A model generated the notes under the pieces. That model did no database searches. It saw only the letters and a program-made list of their open reading frames with translations, and was not told where the DNA came from. From Cyprinodon diabolis (taxonomy: Eukaryota > Chordata > Actinopteri > Cyprinodontiformes > Cyprinodontidae), in NCBI GenBank assembly GCA_030533445.1, contig CM060069.1, forward strand, positions 3,576,216 to 3,640,215: a DNA stretch of 64,000 bases. Reading direction: 5' to 3'. Position numbers and translations under genes: made by a program. Each line of letters begins with the position of its first letter. The first letter of the stretch is position 1. This document shows, in pieces, positions 60,436 to 64,000 of the stretch.

Positions 60436-61238
60436 CCGTAAATCCTCTAATATAGGCCGGGGCTTTTATTTCACTCAGGTACATCTTGGTCCAGGCCATT
60501 ATTGGAAGGAGGCCAGAATTAGAGGCAGGCCTCTATTTCTATTTGATCAAAACAGACGACCAGTGGAATGAATAAAAAACAGATTTTGTGTCTCTTTGAA
60601 CCTATGAAATACTAGGTTCATTTATTGAAAAAGTACAGTTACCATAACAGTATACAGAACATTATTCAGAGATCTTCCAGCAACTGCAATTTTTCTGAAC
60701 GGCAATAAAAAAATAAAAAATAAATAAAAAAGACAGAGTGGAATCTTGGGCAAACTGACTTGCGAAACAAAGTTTTAAAAAAAATTAATGGAAACTGCTC
60801 TGCCATCATAGCGAAATTTTATTTGAGGCAGGTTAAGTGGAAGTTGGCTACCAGTATCATATATTTCAAGGTAAATTTAGAACAACGAAGACCAACGAAA
60901 ATCTGTCATTTTAACGCTGCCTGGTTACCTCCAGACCTACCCGTAATCACATTTGTCTTTCAGATCAAAACGATTGTGAAAGGCCACTACGATCTCTGTG
61001 TAAGGATGGGATTTCCCATGCTAATGGCTTGGATTTGTTAGCAAACATTGCCCCCCTGTGGTACTTGTATGTTACTATCACAAGTTGTTGAGGACTGCCC
61101 AGGAACATCGTTGGTTTTAATTATAGCCCCGGCCTGTATAAGAGTCCGGCCACTATTTACCTCCGCTGACAGCCAGACAGGCCATTATTAGAGACCCGGC
61201 CGCTAATGGAATACAGGCCAATATTAGAGAATTTACGG
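60436..61238. mobile_element. Tc1/mariner-type MITE with TA target site
   Basis: The ends CCGTAAATCCTCTAATATAG and, reversed, CCGTAAATTCTCTAATATTG form inverted repeats flanked by TA at 60434-60435 and 61239-61240. GGCC-rich repeats lie inside each end. No transposase frame is seen. Confidence 0.75.
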
Positions 61239-61830
61239 TATATAGTAGTTGCCTAATCCTTAAACAGTCCTTTGCTCGTGTTGGAATTTAGAAAAAAATC
61301 AGGTTGGTTTGATCTTTGAACAGGAGTCGCCATCTCAGCCCGTTTTTCAATATGTGTACTCGTAAAATGGCATTAGCCTTAGCCCTACTACTGTTCCAAT
61401 TGAGAATGCCAGTACCCGATCCGTCCCGGAAGCACATCCATCCTGTGCATCTGCAAATAGAATAACTTCCCGGTAGGCAATACTTCAGTTTTCTTACTTT
61501 TTTTATTCTTTTCTATTTTTCCAGCGGGGAGTTCCTTTTTAACATTTTTGTATTTGCATAAATATTGCATATTCTAAAAATGAAAAAAACCCTTTTGAAC
61601 GTTCCTGTGACTGCTCTGAGCATGTTGATGTCACGCAATACAGTGGAGAGAATGTAAATCTTATCCATTTCTTCCAGAAAAGTCTTCAATATTTTCTATA
61701 TGATGTATTTTAGAATTCTTTAATGTTTTAAGGATATAAAAAAGTATTTTCAATACCGTTCTGTAGTTTTTCGGCGATCCGGATGTTATGATTCTGCTTG
61801 TTCGTGTTCAGGACGGATCGTGCTTCCTGG
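61239..61830. other. Intergenic, nothing recognised
   Basis: AT-rich sequence between two transposons. No conserved frame was found. Confidence 0.4.
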
Positions 61831-62788
61831 TAGTGATGGGCTATCTGAAGCCAGGCTTCGAGGCTTGTACCGAGTAATAAGGGAAGCCCCGCTTCGAGGC
61901 CTGTGTTGTCTTGTTGAAAACCACGTGACTGGCAACAAACGAGGCCTCGCATTGCATTGGTCACGTGACTGCTTCATTTTGCGTGTCGGTTTTCAAAATA
62001 AAAGCGCGATGAATCCTGTTGCTTCGTGGGTTGTAGTAGGTGGTTTGGTATCAGCAGAACAGTTTTCATCAGCAGTGGTTGAAATGGAGCCGTCAAAAAA
62101 GAGAAAAACCTCTCATATGTGGGAGTATTATGAGATGACAGATCACAATCACAACCTGAAACAGTGAAAAAAGTCCTATTCCTAAATAAAAACAATTAAA
62201 CCTAAAATCCAGAAATTTCTATATTTTCTTTTGTTTAATCAGGAGATGCATCAGAATCACACATCAAAACCAGACTAAAAGCCATTAGAAGAGGCAAACT
62301 CTATGTGTAACTTAATATTAAGAATCAGAACTAGAACTCCTAGGAAGAGATGATTTTAAACAAATTCTGTCTTTAAGGAAGCAAGTTTCAAGCTCAAAGT
62401 ATACAGAGTCTGCAGCAACAGTCACTCAGTTCTCAATACATTAAAGTAACACATATCTTCATTGTCTAATATGTCCATGACATAAAAGAAAACCTAACAC
62501 CACCACTGATGGTCAAGGATTAGATTGGCTACAAATCATTTTAATCATTAAAACATGACAATTAAATAGGATTCTCCTCTTACTAAACATGAGTTTGATG
62601 AAAACTTTGTGACAATATTGCATTTCCTAATATTTGGAAGTATGATCCAACTGAGTAACAAGGCTGTTACAGTTTCACCAGCAGATGTCACTAGTGAGTG
62701 ATGAATGAAGCATCGAGTAATGAACTTTTTTCAACACTTTGCGTTGGAAAGCTTCATTGCTTCATGAGGCTTCACTTGCCCATCACTA
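61831..62788. mobile_element. hAT element remnant
   Basis: Inverted ends TAGTGATGGGC and GCCCATCACTA are flanked by the exact 8-bp duplication CTTCCTGG at 61823-61830 and 62789-62796. Subterminal GAGGCTT/GAAGCC motifs are abundant. A short frame from ATG 62084 (MEPSKKRKTSHMWEYYEM) resembles the start of a BED-finger hAT transposase and stops at 62167. It is non-autonomous. Confidence 0.88.
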
Positions 62789-62796
62789 CTTCCTGG

Positions 62797-63330
62797 ACAG
62801 ATCGGGTGGTGACACACAAGAGCAAGAAGACGGAGAACGGACAAAGTCCCCGGATGTTCTCCCTTCCCTCTTTATTTGCATCACAGCAGACTTGTTCGTT
62901 CTTGACAAAGTCTGACTCACGGCTGTCCCAGCATGCACTGCGGCAACAGCAGCTTCCAGGTTAGCGCTCACAGAGCTCAGAGTATTAAGTTAAAAATTCT
63001 TTTCTGTCACTTTTGTACCATAAAAGTACGTTTTAAGATAATTTGATCATTATACATTTAAGCGTCACTATATGGCCCATTTACTGATTTAGTGCTTAAT
63101 TAAAAAAAGTTCCGATGCTGAGAGGAAAACCAGTGGACTGCAATTCCTTTTTAAACATCTAAAATATTCTTTCTCCCATGATTTGTGGACATTAAGATCT
63201 AAAGAGAAACTTCAGATCCTGTAACTAGTGAAAGGGCAGAGTCAGAGTAAATAAATATAAACGCCCAGGAGAAAATGGCTTTTGACTTGGAAGAGCCATT
63301 TTGAATGGCTGCTACAGTAGGCGTTTTCAG
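62797..63330. repeat. Two dispersed repeats
   Basis: 62797-63110 matches 23340-23600, and 63161-63330 matches 59888-60090. Each pair is in the same orientation. No coding content was found. Confidence 0.55.
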
Positions 63331-64000
63331 ATTGATGAATGGGTGGACAGTAAGAGCTGTTTGACTACTCAGGTCACCAAGAAGGATCTAAGATCACCTC
63401 TAAAACACAGCAGAGCTGTAAAGCAGCTCTTCAGTCTGACATCAGCTTCATGGTACCGGTTCAACCTTCTCCTGATCCGATGAGGACAGCTAGCTGCTCT
63501 ATAGTCTGATTGACATCTGGGTCCAATAGCTGACAGCCATTTTATTTCTCCTTGGCAGCTTCAAAGGCTGCGTTTACTTTAGAGTTCTTCAGGTTTGTTT
63601 TAAATGAGCACTGAAATCCGTCCTCATCTCTGAAACCCTTGAAAGGAGCCTTTCCTGCTTATCAGCGTGTCACCAGTAAACAACACGCTGGGATTCCTCA
63701 TCCTCACTATACCTAGAATAAATTTGTTCAAGTGAAAAAAACTCTGTTTGGGTTTCTTTCCTTCGTCTCACCTCCCTTCTTTGTCCGACTCGTAGGCTGG
63801 ACTTGTGTTCATCCATCCGAGTCAGCTTTGTTCTGTACTACCACGGAAGGTTTGTTAAGCAACTATGTCCAACTGTTTTACAACTTTAACCTTTTTCTTT
63901 TTTTTCTTTTTTTATTGAACTTTTTGCAAAGCAGGAAAACATAAAAAATGAAACACTCTACATACATGTGAGAAGGATATACACACATATAAACAAAAAA
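63331..64000. other. Intergenic, possible minus-strand retroelement tail
   Basis: No gene was recognised. At about 63900-63960 the minus strand has AATAAAAAAAG preceded by TTGCAAAAAGTTC, which could be the poly(A) end of a LINE or transcript running out of the window. Confidence 0.3.

Overview
The window is vertebrate nuclear DNA, most probably from a teleost fish. Two intron-containing genes have vertebrate protein signatures, and most of the rest is repeat families typical of ray-finned fish: L2-clade LINE tails, Ty3/gypsy, Penelope-like, hAT, Kolobok, Tc1/mariner, a tRNA-derived SINE and long simple repeats. No operons, CRISPR arrays, rRNA or tRNA genes were seen. No species is assigned.

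Left part (1-11.05 kb): an L1/Tx1-like LINE tail, a fragment of a Kolobok element, then a decayed L2 LINE (about 1.0-11.05 kb) split by a complete, very young Ty3/gypsy retrotransposon (3627-10245). The gypsy element has near-identical LTRs, a 4-bp target duplication (AGGA) and one uninterrupted gag-pol frame of 1537 codons.

Host genes: pbdc1 lies on the minus strand as six coding exons between 17767 and 11349, about 166 aa. dmtn (dematin) lies on the plus strand as fifteen coding exons between 30654 and 59272, about 375 aa, ending in a villin headpiece. The two genes are head to head. A GC-rich stretch at about 21.08-21.62 kb is the likeliest dmtn promoter and first exon. The dmtn model needs an 8-nt microexon (53399-53406) to keep frame, has a tandem NAG acceptor at 48405/48408, and has leucine where the mammalian headpiece carries its protein kinase A serine.

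The introns are full of repeats. A 30-bp minisatellite (23.64-25.33 kb) lies upstream of the first dmtn coding exon. A 48-bp minisatellite with a 1171-bp higher-order duplication (32.03-35.2 kb) and a GIY-YIG Penelope remnant (41.7-42.6 kb) lie in the dmtn intron between 31901 and 42748. A hAT element sits inside a Penelope-like fragment (45.74-48.1 kb). A 1.69-kb ATCC tract starts eight bases after a dmtn exon. Beyond dmtn are a TA-flanked MITE (60.44-61.24 kb) and another hAT element (61.83-62.79 kb).

I did not find a new multi-gene system. The items most worth checking are the dmtn microexon, the altered headpiece terminus, the young gag-pol element with a stop codon supplied by its own LTR and a DTA protease motif, and the large satellites next to splice sites. 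All exon models were read by eye from splice signals, reading phase and protein similarity recalled from memory; nothing was aligned or searched.
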